Of a stretch of DNA of 64,000 nucleotides, positions 11,080 through 22,660 are shown one piece after another. The translations under genes were made by a program, and so were the position numbers. The DNA is from Gnetum montanum (lineage: Eukaryota > Streptophyta > Gnetopsida > Gnetales > Gnetaceae). Under the pieces are notes generated by a model. That model was not told the origin of the DNA. It was given only the letters and a program-made list of their open reading frames with translations, and did no database searches. Position 1 is the first letter of the stretch, and every line of letters starts with the position of its first letter. The DNA lies in contig MNCI01004353.1 of NCBI GenBank assembly GCA_015680685.1, forward strand, positions 273,498 through 337,497. The letters run 5' to 3'.

Positions 11080-13997
11080 ATGCACGAAACTTTCTTCTTC
11101 TCAATCTTTCCATAAATTTTTACCTTAGATATTTTCAAGGAAAGATCTCAGATTCCTAGGCATGCGTCTATTGTACTTAGCCATGCCCTTCCCATTATAA
11201 TTGAGAAGTTCCCTTTGTTGCTGTTGACTTCTATCACCAGGAAATCAGCTGGGTATGACCAACCACACATAGTGGTAATGATATCCTCTACTAATCCCAA
11301 GGGAATGGTGATGGACTAGTCAGCCAGCTCTAGTTGAATATTTCTCTTCTTAAATGGAGGCAGGTTCCAGGCTTTATACATTTCTCGTGAGATTAAGTTG
11401 ACTCCAAAACCTGAGTCAAGAAGAGCCTTATGAGGTTCGTTCTTGGTGACTTGGAGGTAGATTAAGGGACTTCCAGGGTCAAAAAGTTTCCTGGGAAGGT
11501 GGCCTACCTTGATCTAGTTGGTAATGGTATGTGTTAACATAACTGTGTACGTTAAGCTCTGTTGTTGGTTTGAAGGGAGCTCCAAAGCCTTATTTGTTGG
11601 AGGAGTGTGCACAGACTCAACCGCTTGTGGTTGTGAGAGCTTGTTTGGGCTTTTAGTTTTGAAGAAAGGTCTTCTCTTCTTGTAGTTGTTAGAACCAGCA
11701 GCGGGTTGAAGGTTTACAGCTCTTGTAGCATTACGTTGCTGCAGTTGAGTGGGGAGTTTCCCTTGCATTGTTGGAGCGGGAGGTAGTGGGACTACCGGCG
11801 TAAGAAATGCAGATGGATTCAGAGGATGGTATATATGTGGTGTGTCTCCTAGAAGAGAAGGAGCCCTAAAATACTCCTAAACTTGGTAGTGACATTGTGG
11901 AGTTGCGTGACCCATAGAGTCACTTGAAGAAACTAGCTGCTGCACGTAATAGCCATATGGGTATGGTTGCCGGTAAGGGTATTGTTGTTTAGGCGATGGC
12001 ATCCCCCATGACTATGGGTGCTACCATTGCTAGTGTTGCCCGATAGGTCATGGTGAAGTTCCACTTCGATAATATGTTCACGGTTGGTGGAACTGCCTTG
12101 GGTTACCTTGGGGATAAGGTAACCTTTGGGGTGCCTGTCGTCTGTTAAGTCTTGGGTTGAGTGCATACATCCCAGACTCTTGTAGATGTGAGTTGATTGA
12201 ACAACATCCTTTAGGATGGTCATACTGGCAGATCTCACATCCACCGTCATTGTCTGTATCCGAATCCACAACTTCATCGGCAATAGTCATTTTTCCCTTA
12301 CCCTTGTCACGTGCATGACCTAAATCTCTCCGCTTTTTCTTGTCATGGTCACTACTTCGTTCCTCCTTAGACTCCTCTACGATTTTCAGGACAGTTTCAA
12401 TTTTACTGTCTAAGGAGCTTCATATTTCATCTACCTTAGCCGATACTTCTGTTGTTAGCTTTTGAAGTGGCAAGGTTTTTCTATTCACCAACTCTTCAAG
12501 TGGTGACTCATTCTCTTCATCATAGAATCTCACTCCCCTCTTTCAAAGGGAAGGACCGTGGTTGTACTCTTCTGTGCTTTCTCTTTTCCATAGCTCCCCT
12601 TCTTCTTTAGCTACTTGCTCCAACAATCAATGAATTTCATGGGACCTAAGTTCAAATAATCTCCCTTGGGCATATGTCCCAAGGGTTCTCCTAGTTTCGT
12701 GTCTTAGCCCATCTACGAGATGGCGGAGTTGATCCCGTTGTGCGTAACCATGGCCCAGGCAACGATGTAGCAATGCATAATATCAGCCCATGGCAGCATC
12801 CAAGGATTCGTGATTATCCTGCTTCCATCCTTGGATCTGCTTACACAAGTTAGACACTCTGGAGTACGTTTGGTATTTATCGTTGAATAGTTCTAACATC
12901 ATACTCCACCTTCTAATGGTTTCTGGCTCTAAGGACCAGTACTAACTCTCTTCTTCCCTTATGAGTGTCCTAGGAAATAACTTTAACTTTTGCCACTCGT
13001 TCTCAATATTTTGCAAGGTGCAGGCATCGTGGAATGCCTATAAGTGGTTTTGCGAATCGGCGTTGTATCCCCCCCAAACCATGGGATATTATTCATGTCT
13101 AATCGCTTGATCTGACTACCTTTTTGATGCCTTGTAGGTATTCTAGTAGCCCTCGTAATGTCTAACATACTCCAGGTTGCTAGTAGGGGTTCATCATGAT
13201 CATCTCTCTCATGACGTTTATGATGCCTACGTGGTTCCCTACTTTCCCTTCTTTCATGCCTGGATTCTCTAGATTTCCCTCGTCCTCACTCTTGACTCTC
13301 TCATCGAGGTCTCTCATTTTCCTTACCCTTATCCTCACCGTTATGCTCTTTATGACTATGCCCTGATGTGGAAGGAGAGGGTGAATGATGTGATAAAGGG
13401 AAAGAAGAAGGAGAACCATCGCCATGATGATGTTTCTTACCTTCTCTTCGATGGTTATGGCCCCGATCATGATGACGATTCGAGTGCCCATCCTTGTCAT
13501 GTCTTATTGTTCCCTCAATAAGCACTTGGTGTTCATGGGTATCAGAACTAGGGTTATGAATCGTAGAGCGTAAGTTCTGATACCCCACCTCATCACCATT
13601 GTTAGGAGGGGGAACATCATGCAATAGAGAACCTGTTATAACTGGTTCACCATCTCCAATTTCTCTTAGGACGTGCGGGACCCCTTTGCCCTTCAATAAT
13701 GTATGGTGGCTCTCCTATGGGATGGTAGTCCCTTGTGTCAAAATCACCTGTAACATATTCAGTGTATAGCTGTGTCATGCTTATCTATGCAAGAGCATGA
13801 AGAAGCATGTTAGGGACTACCCGATTTGGAGGTAACACTATGGTACCTTGCAAGTCTCTCCAATGTAGTTGTTCATCCTGATGGAGGATAAAAGTAAAAT
13901 CGGGTATATACTCATCGTGATGCATGTTAGACTGCCGACTGTTTCTTGTATGATCCCTAGGTGGTGAAGTGCTCTTATGAGAAGAAGAAGAAGACAT
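11080..13997 (-). pseudogene. Degenerate gag and protease
   Basis: Gag builds the virus-like particle and protease cuts it. The start ATG at 13997 (MSSSSSHKSTSPPRDHTR) lies about 125 bp after the primer site. Gag core similarity to the other copy is clear near 12600-12900: LCKQIQGWKQDNHESLDA, then HLVDGLRHETRRTLGTYAQG, then VAKEEGELW. The other copy has HHIIDGLRTQTQETLGTYAK at 25295-25540. A zinc-knuckle-like CEICQYDHPKGCC lies near 12220-12255. The protease reads ALLDSGFGVNLIS near 11380-11420, with the aspartyl D-S-G triad, then GRAWLSTIDACLG near 11160-11200. Multiple frame changes (13997, 13696, 13500, 13168, 12290 and 11768 pieces) and stops inactivate it. Confidence 0.75.
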
Positions 13998-14123
13998 TGT
14001 GTCTTATTTGGTGTGCTAATTAACCATTATATAATTTTTCATTTAATTAACCCTAAGGATTCGTTTAAGCTCCCAATGATGTGGATAATTTCCTATGTTC
14101 TACTTAGTGCACAAACAACTTAG

Positions 14124-14141
14124 TCCCCGGCAATGGCGCCA
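14124..14141 (-). promoter_or_regulatory. Primer-binding site for tRNA-Asp
   Basis: On the minus strand TGGCGCCATTGCCGGGGA begins one base after the LTR end CTCATCA. It is complementary to the 3' end of plant tRNA-Asp (GTC) with one mismatch, A for G at position 8. This site orients the element: the right LTR is the 5' LTR. Confidence 0.85.
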
Positions 14142-14142
14142 A

Positions 14143-14972
14143 TGATGAGTGGCGAGGTACCCCTACACTCAACCATACGAATACGAGCATTACACACACG
14201 ATCCGGTCGAACTCCACAGACTAAGTGCCTACATGCCTTATGGAACACATAAAGTTAATCGTTCGTTGTCTTCCTAGACTTGTATTTGTCATGGTTGTAT
14301 GGTTAAGTAAGTCTGAGATGTGTGATTTTTATATCTTTTATGTTTTTATCTTCTATGTTGATGAGGTGAAGGGTGAAGAGACTAATTAACTAACTAACTA
14401 AGCCTTAATTAACCTAACATCAATATCTGTTCCCACTTACCGTTCACACCCTGAACCAATGCAACCTTGGTTACCAAATGCTATTCGTTACTGGGATCAC
14501 TAAGTGTAACGCACGTGCTCAAAGCAGTCATACTAAATGCACTTAACTATAGGAGAAGGGTTGAGAAATATTTAATCAACTAATAAAGCATTTAAAGGAT
14601 AAACAATAAATAATAATAAGTAAATTCCTGTCTAGCTTAATCCATGCACGACAAGGTTTATCCAAGAAGTTCATCTTTATTTATGTACACAAACTTGTGT
14701 TCAGGTACAATATTTGCTCGAATAAAGATCCGTTCACTTTGGAGCTCCTACAGCGGACACATGGAAATTATTCTATCTCTGGAGAGGAAAAACTGCCAGA
14801 GTTTCACTACGGTCTAGGCCTAGATTCCGAAACAAGGGAGAGCTGCCTCTTATTTATAGATTTTTCGGTGCACTGCAATATCGCGTGCACGATATCAAAG
14901 GGGATGTGATATCGCAGCGGACACGATATCGTGTACACAATATTGCGGCCCATGCGATATCGCGTCCCATCA
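14143..14972 (-). repeat. 5' LTR of the gag-protease element
   Basis: An 830-bp LTR with termini TGATGGGACGCG and CCACTCATCA on the minus strand. The promoter region contains a perfect 14-base palindrome ACACGATATCGTGT at 14921-14934 among further GATATC words (14877-14965). A TATA box (CTATAAATAAGAGG, minus) lies near 14848-14862. Confidence 0.9.
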
Positions 14973-14977
14973 ATAAG

Positions 14978-16189
14978 AATAAGAAAAAAGAACAAAGAAT
15001 AAGGTAGGGATACTTATTAGTAAAAATAAAAACCTACAATAATAAAAGCAATTGTAGACACATATTCAAACAAGGATGATAAATGTAACATATATTAATA
15101 CAAACATTCAAAGGGTTGCTACCTAGTTATGTCACATTTACAAGATTCTATAGCTTATTCTTTGAATCCCAAGTTTGTGAAAAAGAAAATACTTAGAATG
15201 TTATCTTATTCATAAGGCACTTATTGGTAGTTCTATAAGTAATAGTACTATATAAGTGGGACTCCTCCTCAACGTTAGGACTATTATCAACAGTAGTGAA
15301 AAAACCCATAGTTATAGGAAATGCCATAACTGACGTAGTAATACTCCTATTATTAATTGGACCCTTATGGATACTATGTTCAATAGCCTATTTCTCCCAA
15401 TGGTTCTACTGCCCATGCCTCTGCTTACTACTACTATCCTCTTGAAGATCATCAACCTACAATACCTCTTATAGAATTACCATCCTATACCTATTACCAT
15501 CTATCACATCCTCTTCAACACTTTCATACTCCTCTCCCACCTATGTCATCACCAACAATGCAAGGAGAATTACCACAACCTTAGTAGAAGAATACTACTT
15601 GTGTTGTCAACATACAGAGGGACAATAATGCTAGTAGCTCTGAGCATAAGCCTTAGAAGTGTTCCTTCTTCAGAATAATTCCCATACCTGTGGTGGGAAC
15701 TAATAAACCTACCAACCAATCAAGCTAGCCTAGGATTTAATTTCATTATTAATTAGATTAAATAATTAATTTCTTTATTATTAATTAGTTTAGTTTATGA
15801 TTTAACAGCATCAATTGTCAAGTATCTCAGCTATACTTAACTATACATATTAAGGGCCACTATGAGCATAGTTGGGAAGACAATGACCTACGACCTCACA
15901 TTTAACTATCTAAATACTACATTAGTCTCATTCATGGATTATGACATGATCTATTATGAGGTTTGTAGATCATATGATTGGGCATTGGGCACTACTTGTC
16001 GCTTGTCATCTAGTTTCTCAAGAAGTAAACCTAGTCAAAAGGAGGTTACGTTTTCATTGATCTACCAACTCTTCTAGGATTCTACAATGTGGGATGAGCA
16101 TTAAGCCTCTAGTTGATGATGCATACACATATTGCTATAGTATCTTCCATTTATAGAAAACTATATATAGTAGGAGGTTTTGGAACCCT
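14978..16189. other. Old repetitive or relic sequence, no intact gene
   Basis: AT-rich. Between about 15390 and 15670 the plus strand reads as a proline/tyrosine/histidine-rich segment (HASAYYYYPLEDHQPTIP) with two stops. This looks like the remains of a coding region, perhaps a gag linker, but I do not recognise it. The frame at 15862-16077 has no recognisable similarity. Confidence 0.4.
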
Positions 16190-16328
16190 AAAATAATTTT
16201 CATATAGGTACACCCTAAGATATTTAGTTCAATTAGAACTTTATAACTCAACATTAGCCACTAAAATTGAATCCATGACTTCGAGCTTTTAAATTAAGAG
16301 TCTTACCACTAGGCTAACACCTCATTGT
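16190..16328 (-). repeat. tRNA-derived SINE remnant
   Basis: On the minus strand GTTAGCCTAGTGGTAAGAC near 16300-16318 fits an internal RNA polymerase III A box (TAGCCTAGTGG). GGATTCAATT about 30 bases further on fits a B box. This head is what plant tRNA-related SINEs carry. The 3' body and tail are not clearly delimited, so the left boundary is a guess. A tRNA gene is unlikely because the cloverleaf arms do not pair. Confidence 0.45.
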
Positions 16329-16550
16329 TAAAACTATATATAATAGTATGGAGACATTATTATTTTAGTACCAACACAAATAAAAAATAGTTATCACTTA
16401 GAGACTCAATAAAGTGTAACCTCTTTTTAAGTGATACTGTCCAAGTTTGAACACAAATCATATGATATGAAAAAATAAGTATGTTGTCATGTCTCCCAAT
16501 TAATGAGGACATCACCTAGTCCTTTTGTAATCCTCAATGTTTTTTAGATA

Positions 16551-17420
16551 TGTTAGCCCTATTTTTGTATGTCTTCTTGTGTTAACCTTGTTGATGATAA
16601 TTCCAAAGTGTTTTGGCATGTTTGAGAGTGTTTTGAACCTATTTTGATGAGTTTAGGAAGTTCTAGGATCAATGGAGACTTGTTTGAAAGTGTTTGAAGG
16701 TTTCAAACGTCAAAATAAGCATCTTGTTTTGGCATTGGCAAGTGAGACATCCTAGCCTTTTACAAGATGTCTCAATTGCACGCAAGACATCTCATGCATT
16801 CCCAAGATGTCTCGGCCACTTTCAAGTTGTCTTAGTCAACCCTAAGATGTCTCAATCTTCACCAAAACATCTCATCTAAGATCTGGTTATTTTTAGTTAG
16901 AACATATTTTCCACATCCAACATTTCTTAGACAAGTAATAGAAATTAATATGTATTTTTAAATGTAAGGGAAGACAAAAGGTCATATCAAGAAGTTATAA
17001 ATAAGAGTTCAAGGCCTAAGTTTGGGTAAAAGAAAGAGAGAGGGGAGAGTGAAGTGAGAGGTTTGAGAGGTCTTTTTAGAGCTTGTGCAAGAGAATTTGA
17101 GTGAGAGACAAGGGTGAGCACTTAAGAGAGGTTAAGAGAATCTCTTATAAGTGTATTTTCTTAAGCTTTCACTCCATTATGAGCAATTGAGGATTAAGAG
17201 GACACATGTGTAACCTCTAAGATCCTTGGGAGAGTTGTGAGTTGAGCTTGGATCCTTATCTTTTATGTATTTCTTTACATTCTAAGAGTTTTCTTAATAA
17301 AAGAAATATTTTTTCCATTACATTATGTTGTTCTTATTTTTGAAGCTAAATTTGCCTATGAATTTTATGAAATGGATCCTTTTAGGATCTATCGAGATGG
17401 GCTCCACATCACCAATAATG
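16551..17420 (+). repeat. LTR-like promoter region of another retroelement
   Basis: From TGTTAGCCC at 16551 the sequence holds about six variants of AAGATGTCTC (16745-16880), then a TATA box TTATAAATAAGAG near 16995, a purine-rich leader, and a poly(A) signal AATAAAAG near 17295. This order (repeated upstream motif, TATA box, transcribed leader, poly(A) signal) is that of an LTR. I could not find a matching second LTR, a primer site or a target duplication, so the ends are uncertain and a solo LTR is only the best guess. Confidence 0.4.
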
Positions 17421-17752
17421 GCTCTATGACCAACCCAAATAACCATAGAAAAAATTCATTTTTATGATAATAAAAAATACATAGCACTTATTTTACATAA
17501 ATTTTAACCATATATTATGATCTAGAAAATTAAATATTCAATATAGCATAGTGGTTATGATAGTCATCTCTCAATATACTTGTTGATAGGCTAGCATGAT
17601 ATGTACAATGATAAAACAGATAAAACAAAAACATTACAATCTAGCTCTAAAAAAATAATTAGAGATAGAGAGTTGAAGAGAGATTGTTTCTAGATAACTA
17701 ATGAAAGCACAAAGAGAAAGTTAGTAATTTAGGGCTTCTTCCGAGCTTCACC
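17421..17752. other. Spacer and probable LINE 5' leader
   Basis: AT-rich sequence followed, from about 17650, by a purine-rich leader (AGAGATAGAGAGTTGAAGAG) that runs into the LINE ORF1 start at 17753. The exact LINE 5' end is not defined, because no target duplication was found. Confidence 0.35.
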
Positions 17753-18267
17753 ATGGGAGATTCTCCCAACACATCCACTCCTTCTCAAAATGAAGATGCT
17801 TCAAATATCCCTACTATAGATTTTCATCTTCCAATTGATGTTTTTTATGTTGTTTTGAAATATTTTGCTATTGGCTTGATTCTTCTTCAAATTTTTATTT
17901 TTTACCTCATTTAGCAAATATGGCTACACAAGTTAAACATATTCTTCAATCCCAGGTCTATCATGCTTATTATTAGACTCGTAACTTTATTTTTATGAAA
18001 CTCTTTGACGCCTCATAAGTTGAGAAGGATCTTTCTATTCAAATTTTTCCAACACATAATGCAACTCTTATTGCAGAAGCTTGAAAGTTTAATTTTAATT
18101 TTAATGATCTAGATTATAATACTATTTCTTGCTATCTCAAGCTCCTAGATCTTTCCTTAATATATTCTATTGTGGAGAGGGACATAGCATGTATTGTAGA
18201 TTGTATTATTTCAAATCATATAATTGAGGTTAATGGTAGTCATTTCCATCACTATTGTATTGAACTT
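17753..18267 (+). pseudogene. LINE ORF1, N-terminal part
   Basis: ORF1 of plant LINEs makes an RNA-binding chaperone. ATG at 17753 follows a purine-rich leader and begins MGDSPNTSTPSQNEDASNIP. The reading frame then changes several times, with stretches such as ATLIAEAxKFNFNFNDLDYN, in a pattern consistent with a decayed DUF4283-type ORF1. The gene is cut at 18267 by the LTR element carrying the AACTT target duplication. The remainder of ORF1 is at 45777 onward. Confidence 0.5.
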
Positions 18268-19081
18268 TGATGAGCGGCAATGTATCCCTACGCCCAACCA
18301 TACAAATACGAGCACGTACGCATGATCTGATCAAACTTTGTGGATGGGCTAATTGTGAGTTCTAAGATAGTTATTATGCTTCATTGTTGGTTGTCTTCAC
18401 ATGTCAGACTAGTGGAAGCATTGTCACATATGGTTTAGTTCAAATTGAGGTGTATGATGTAATGTTTTAACACTACTCCTACTATGGAACGATAATAAAG
18501 AGTTGATTAACTAAGGGTATGAAGTAAATCCTATATTAACCTAAGGCGATGAGTATCTGAACCTAATTGTCCATACGCACCTTGGGCTTCATGTAGTTGC
18601 TGCTAGGATTACCAAACGCTAATCGATACTGGGTTACCAGAAAATACGCTTATGTGTTCGCAATTGGTCATACTCATTCCGCTTAATGATGGGGAACGTA
18701 AATAACATTAGTTGGAAACTGCAATAAATAAAGACATTAAAATTTTAATCTAAGGAAATCACAAATGTAAAGTGGATGTTGCAATGATGTAAATTATCTC
18801 AATCTTTATTGCCGAACATGTAATGTGCCCAAGTACATTGCACTCAAATAAGGATGTTGTGCAACCATAAACATCACACTACATGCATACACTTGAACTG
18901 AAATTGGAAAACTCTAACTAACTCTATCTATATCCATCTCTACCTCCCCTATGTGATATTTATAGACGAGTATGGCAGAAATGACATCGAATATCCGACA
19001 TCACCTACGAACCCTGATATCAGATCCACAATATCGAATCCATGATATCGGAGCCCCAATATTGCTTCTGATGACTCATCA
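18268..19081 (-). repeat. 3' LTR of the gag/accessory-ORF element
   Basis: An 814-bp LTR with minus-strand termini TGATGAGTCATC and GCCGCTCATCA. It aligns end to end with 26265-26597 plus 45315-45771. GATATC-like words lie at 19010-19060 and a TATA box (CTATAAATATCAC, minus) near 18955-18968. Confidence 0.88.
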
Positions 19082-19095
19082 TACCCCCACGATTG
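19082..19095 (-). promoter_or_regulatory. Polypurine tract
   Basis: On the minus strand CGTGGGGGTA abuts the LTR start TGATGAGTC, preceded by GAGGACAAGTTTTCATTC. The same context occurs at the other 3' LTRs of the family. Confidence 0.7.
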
Positions 19096-19253
19096 AATGA
19101 AAACTTGTCCTCGAGTTTCATAAAAAATGGTGAAAGGTATGGAATTATTGACTGACAAGACAATCATTGCATTGTAGTGATGTTTTATTACAATAGAATG
19201 ACGACACATTACAAGAATCAAAATTAAGAACAAAAAGAAGAATGATGCAGTCA

Positions 19254-22200
19254 CTACGTTGTGCTAGGAGGTGGTGGCTCTTCCACAATCTCCTTTCCTT
19301 TGCCTTTATCTCCTGGTTTCTAAGGCTTGTGATGATGTAGTAATGATTGAAATTTCTCCTCCTCTATTCTGGGATCATGCACAGTCCATGCAGACAATAT
19401 GATGTGTGAGGGAACTAGCACATCCCACAGGCACGACAGCTACAAAAACATTTGATTGGCTTTTACATATCGAGCCTCAAACTATTTTCTCTCCTCTTCA
19501 AACACCTTGGCCTTATCTCTCAACTCTTTATAATCAACAAAGCATCTAGCCAAGTCTGCAGCTATATCTTTCTATCCATGGTAGCTCGCCTTAACTACCT
19601 TCAATTCTGTAGTTGCGACCACTAGCTTGTCAAGAGCTGCTTTGCGATCAACAACCTCCATTTCATATAATGTGTATGTGGCAGTTGCTTGCCTCTTGAG
19701 CTCATTGCGCGAGCACCCTACTATCAACATGGCCAAGTTGGCGTAACAAAGATTGGCCAACTCCGTGTACTCTTTCACATTAGCAATCTATAGGTCTTGA
19801 CTTTTAACCTCTCCCTGGTGAGCAAGGGCATATGTATCCAAGATGTTTCTCCAATCATATTGTTGGGCCACAAAAGAATCTATTTGGCCCTTTGCCATCC
19901 AAATTTCTTTTTCAATGAATTCTTTGTACATGACCACTTGGTCACAAAAGTGCTCCTTAAGGTGCTCATGGTTTTTGGCCTCATTCTGCCATGCTTATTT
20001 CAATGACCAACTTTTGTCGGATAATGTGTATCTCCTTCATAGAGAGGGTTCAATTTTCTCAAGCGAGGCAAATCATGTCATGGTTGACCCGCACCAACTA
20101 CTCTCTTAGTTGGTGGATGCTTTCTTCTCACAAATTCTTTTGCTACTCAATGGTGGTCAACTTATTATTTGCTGCAGTTAATTGCTTATTTTCTTCTTGT
20201 AGGGCAGTAAGGGCCTTGAGATGTGCATGGATTCGCACTTCTATGACAGAAGCATCCCATACCACCTACACTCTTTCATGTGCCAGTTTTTTATTCTCTT
20301 CTATCATCTAAGCCAATTACTCAGTTTGAAAAGCCTCCATTATCTTGGGTGGGATCAATGAAGATGGATTCCACCTTTTCGCCTTTAAGGTTATGAGCTC
20401 CTGATGAAGCCTTTGGGCTTCTACCTTTGCATGATCGACAATGATAATTTTTCCTTTAGTTGAAATTAGTTCAAACTATGCTACAGTGACATCGTTGGGG
20501 ATGTCAAACAAGGAGGTCATTACCTGCCCTGTCTATAGCAGTTTTTCCAACACATCCTCGTGTTCAACAAGAGTCATGGTGGGACCAACCAATGTTTGTG
20601 CATCCTATGCACCTATGAGATCTGTTGGTGGTACAATAGAGATGTGAAAGGATTCTTTAATGTGGTCCTTGATAACGTCCACTACACCTGCCGGTGTTGC
20701 ATGAGTACCACTATATCCCCTTCACCGGTTCGAGCATTACTTGAAATGATGTGGCATTCCCAAAGATCTATTGTGACCACTGGGCTTCTCGTCCAGACTA
20801 TAGTGAAACCTACCTTGTGGTAGGATTAGCAGACACCATGGGCTAGACTGCATCATCAAGAATTTGAAAGAGGCTTAACTCATCGAGTGTTCCCCAACTC
20901 ACGAGGTCTGAGATCCACCAGAGATGGCTAATTGCAGGCCTATTATTATAAGTTGGCAGTTGCTACTAAGGTGGTTGAGATGGTGGCAACGGTTGTTTAG
21001 ACTATAGTCTATGGCTGGGCCCTGCTTCCTGCTGTTGCTTAGCCTGTGCCAACTGGTGCCTGAGTTGTTTGATTTGTTGCTCTAGTTGGGCTATGTATCC
21101 CTGTTCTAGTTGCTACTCTTCCTGTTCTTCCTCCTCTTTAAGATCTTTTCTCAAAGGTGCTAGTTTGAGCAGTTCTACAAAAGAAGCATTTTGAGCTTTG
21201 TGGGTTACATCATTGGTATAACCAAGGATTCTAGGACGTTGACACAATTTCTAGATTAGACAGGGAAACAGCAAAGTGAGCTTCCCCATCTTTGCCTCTT
21301 CGAACCGTTGCTCGATCTCCATGAAGTATAGTTGGGAAATGTTGGCTTGAAATTTTCCCATTAACACAACACATCCCCGAGCTACATAGGTGGACAAATG
21401 ATTAAGCCCCTTCATTGGGAGCAAATGATATGTCCCAATTTTGAAATAGGTACACTCTTCTAGGCTCAGTCTATTGTATGACTTATTCTCATCATCAAAA
21501 GCACATTTCAACCATAGCTGATGACTCTCTGGATTAGGTCAGGTTGATAGAACCAGTAATCGTGCTCCAAGATTTGGCAAATTTAGGGCTTCAACGATTT
21601 CCTTGATGGAATAAGAGACTATGGCCCCACCAATTCTTACCATGGTACCTTCTTCTCTACCATGCTAAAAAGAATAAGTCTCCCCAAGGTACCATTCTAC
21701 ATTTTCAGACAAAATTGGCCAAAATGGAGATGCTTGCAACTGTGTCCTCACTGACTAAGGGGCGAACTCCATGAAGGTCCCAAAGTTCATTTCCACGATG
21801 ACCAAGGCCAACATGGGATGTGCCAAAATGGCAGCAAGGCATTTCAATGACAATGTAAGTCATTGTCGTTGCACTTGAGATGCTGCCTCCACCTGCACAG
21901 ATTGAGCTTTGGTAGGGACTTCTGCAGGGGCTTCTTAATGGATGTTGAATGACTATGCCTCTAGCTCAATTGGTGGCCCTTGCTAGCCAATTCAACCTCG
22001 ATTTCCCTGAGGGCGTTTGCTCGATATCTGTGATGGATTACCTTACGTTGCTTGTTTGGGGGCCATCTACAATTACACAAAACATTAGGTTACTAAGGAA
22101 TCCTTGTAATGATCACGTTACTCATCTATACCTTAGTCAACCTTCAGTATACATTATAGCCATGTTAGATTGCAAAGTTAAGGCCTTACTTACTTCTTTT

Positions 22201-22330
22201 TTTCAAAATGGTCTAATAAGATAGTTAAGGCACTTAGGGGTACGTAAAAAGTATCTTTGGCATGGTGGGCAATGTTTATTTACTCATTTAGCTCTTATTT
22301 TACTTAGTGTATTCATTGTTTACCCTCAGA
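19254..22330 (-). pseudogene. Accessory ORF: plant-transposon domain plus coiled coil
   Basis: A decayed sense-strand reading frame between gag and the 3' LTR. Near 21250-21620 it reads EIVEALNLPN, then YHLLPMKGLNHLSTYVARGC, then KMGKLTLLFPCLI. The spacing of LP, R, L and PxLI resembles the 'putative plant transposon protein' domain found beside Athila pol genes in other plants; this match is from memory. It is followed by a Glu/Gln-rich coiled coil (LEQQIKQLRHQLAQAKQQQ near 21020-21080), further heptads near 20000-20330 (ALQEENKQLTAANNKL) and a charged C-terminus GKGKEIVEEPPPPSTT with TAG at 19254. There are many stops and frame changes. Its role is unknown. The position is that of the env-like ORF of Athila elements, but I see no membrane segment. 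Confidence 0.5.
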
Positions 22331-22371
22331 ATACCTTTCAGGTGATAGCAATTTTCGAAGAAGAAATGTGA

Positions 22372-22406
22372 NNNNNNNNNNNNNNNNNNNNNNNNNNNNN
22401 NNNNNN
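22372..22406. other. Assembly gap (35 N)
   Basis: Thirty-five N bases. The true gap length is unknown. It falls exactly between the LTR-like promoter piece and the accessory ORF, so missing sequence may include the ORF start. Confidence 0.99.
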
Positions 22407-22660
22407 CCCATGACTAAGATGGACACTTCGGGGACATATAGGTGTGTGAACAAGTGAGATATAGTATGTGGATGAAGGGAATGCAAAGCTTAAAGTGCCA
22501 GAGAGAAAAAATGGCAAAAACTCCCCTTGCATTGTGATGCAAAAATGAAATTGGAATTGCGGCTAAGTGTCGTATTTATAGATTTTATGGCCCCGATATT
22601 GGGTACCCGACATTGAGGATCTGATATCAGAGTGCCCAGGAAAATGCTCAACTGACAATT
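22407..22660 (-). promoter_or_regulatory. LTR-like promoter fragment upstream of the accessory ORF
   Basis: On the minus strand CTGATATCAG (22620s) and CCAATATCGG lie just before a TATA box TCTATAAATACGAC near 22574-22587. This reproduces the U3-TATA layout of the family LTRs, although the flanking sequence is diverged. Transcription from it would run toward the accessory ORF. It may be a truncated LTR or an internal promoter; the gap at 22372 hides the junction. Confidence 0.45.

Larger units (their letters stand above)
8019..14977 (-). mobile_element. Complete gag-protease Athila-like element lacking RT and integrase
   Basis: The element spans 8024-14972 on the minus strand and is flanked by ATAAG at 8019-8023 and 14973-14977. 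It has 812-bp and 830-bp LTRs, a tRNA-Asp primer site beside the 5' LTR (right) and a polypurine tract beside the 3' LTR (left). The interior carries gag and protease, then jumps straight to the 3' noncoding region shared with 2914 onward of the first element. RT, RNase H and integrase are missing. It therefore resembles the non-autonomous gag-bearing LTR elements known as TR-GAG. Alternatively pol was deleted after insertion. The matched target duplication shows the ends are original. Confidence 0.88.
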
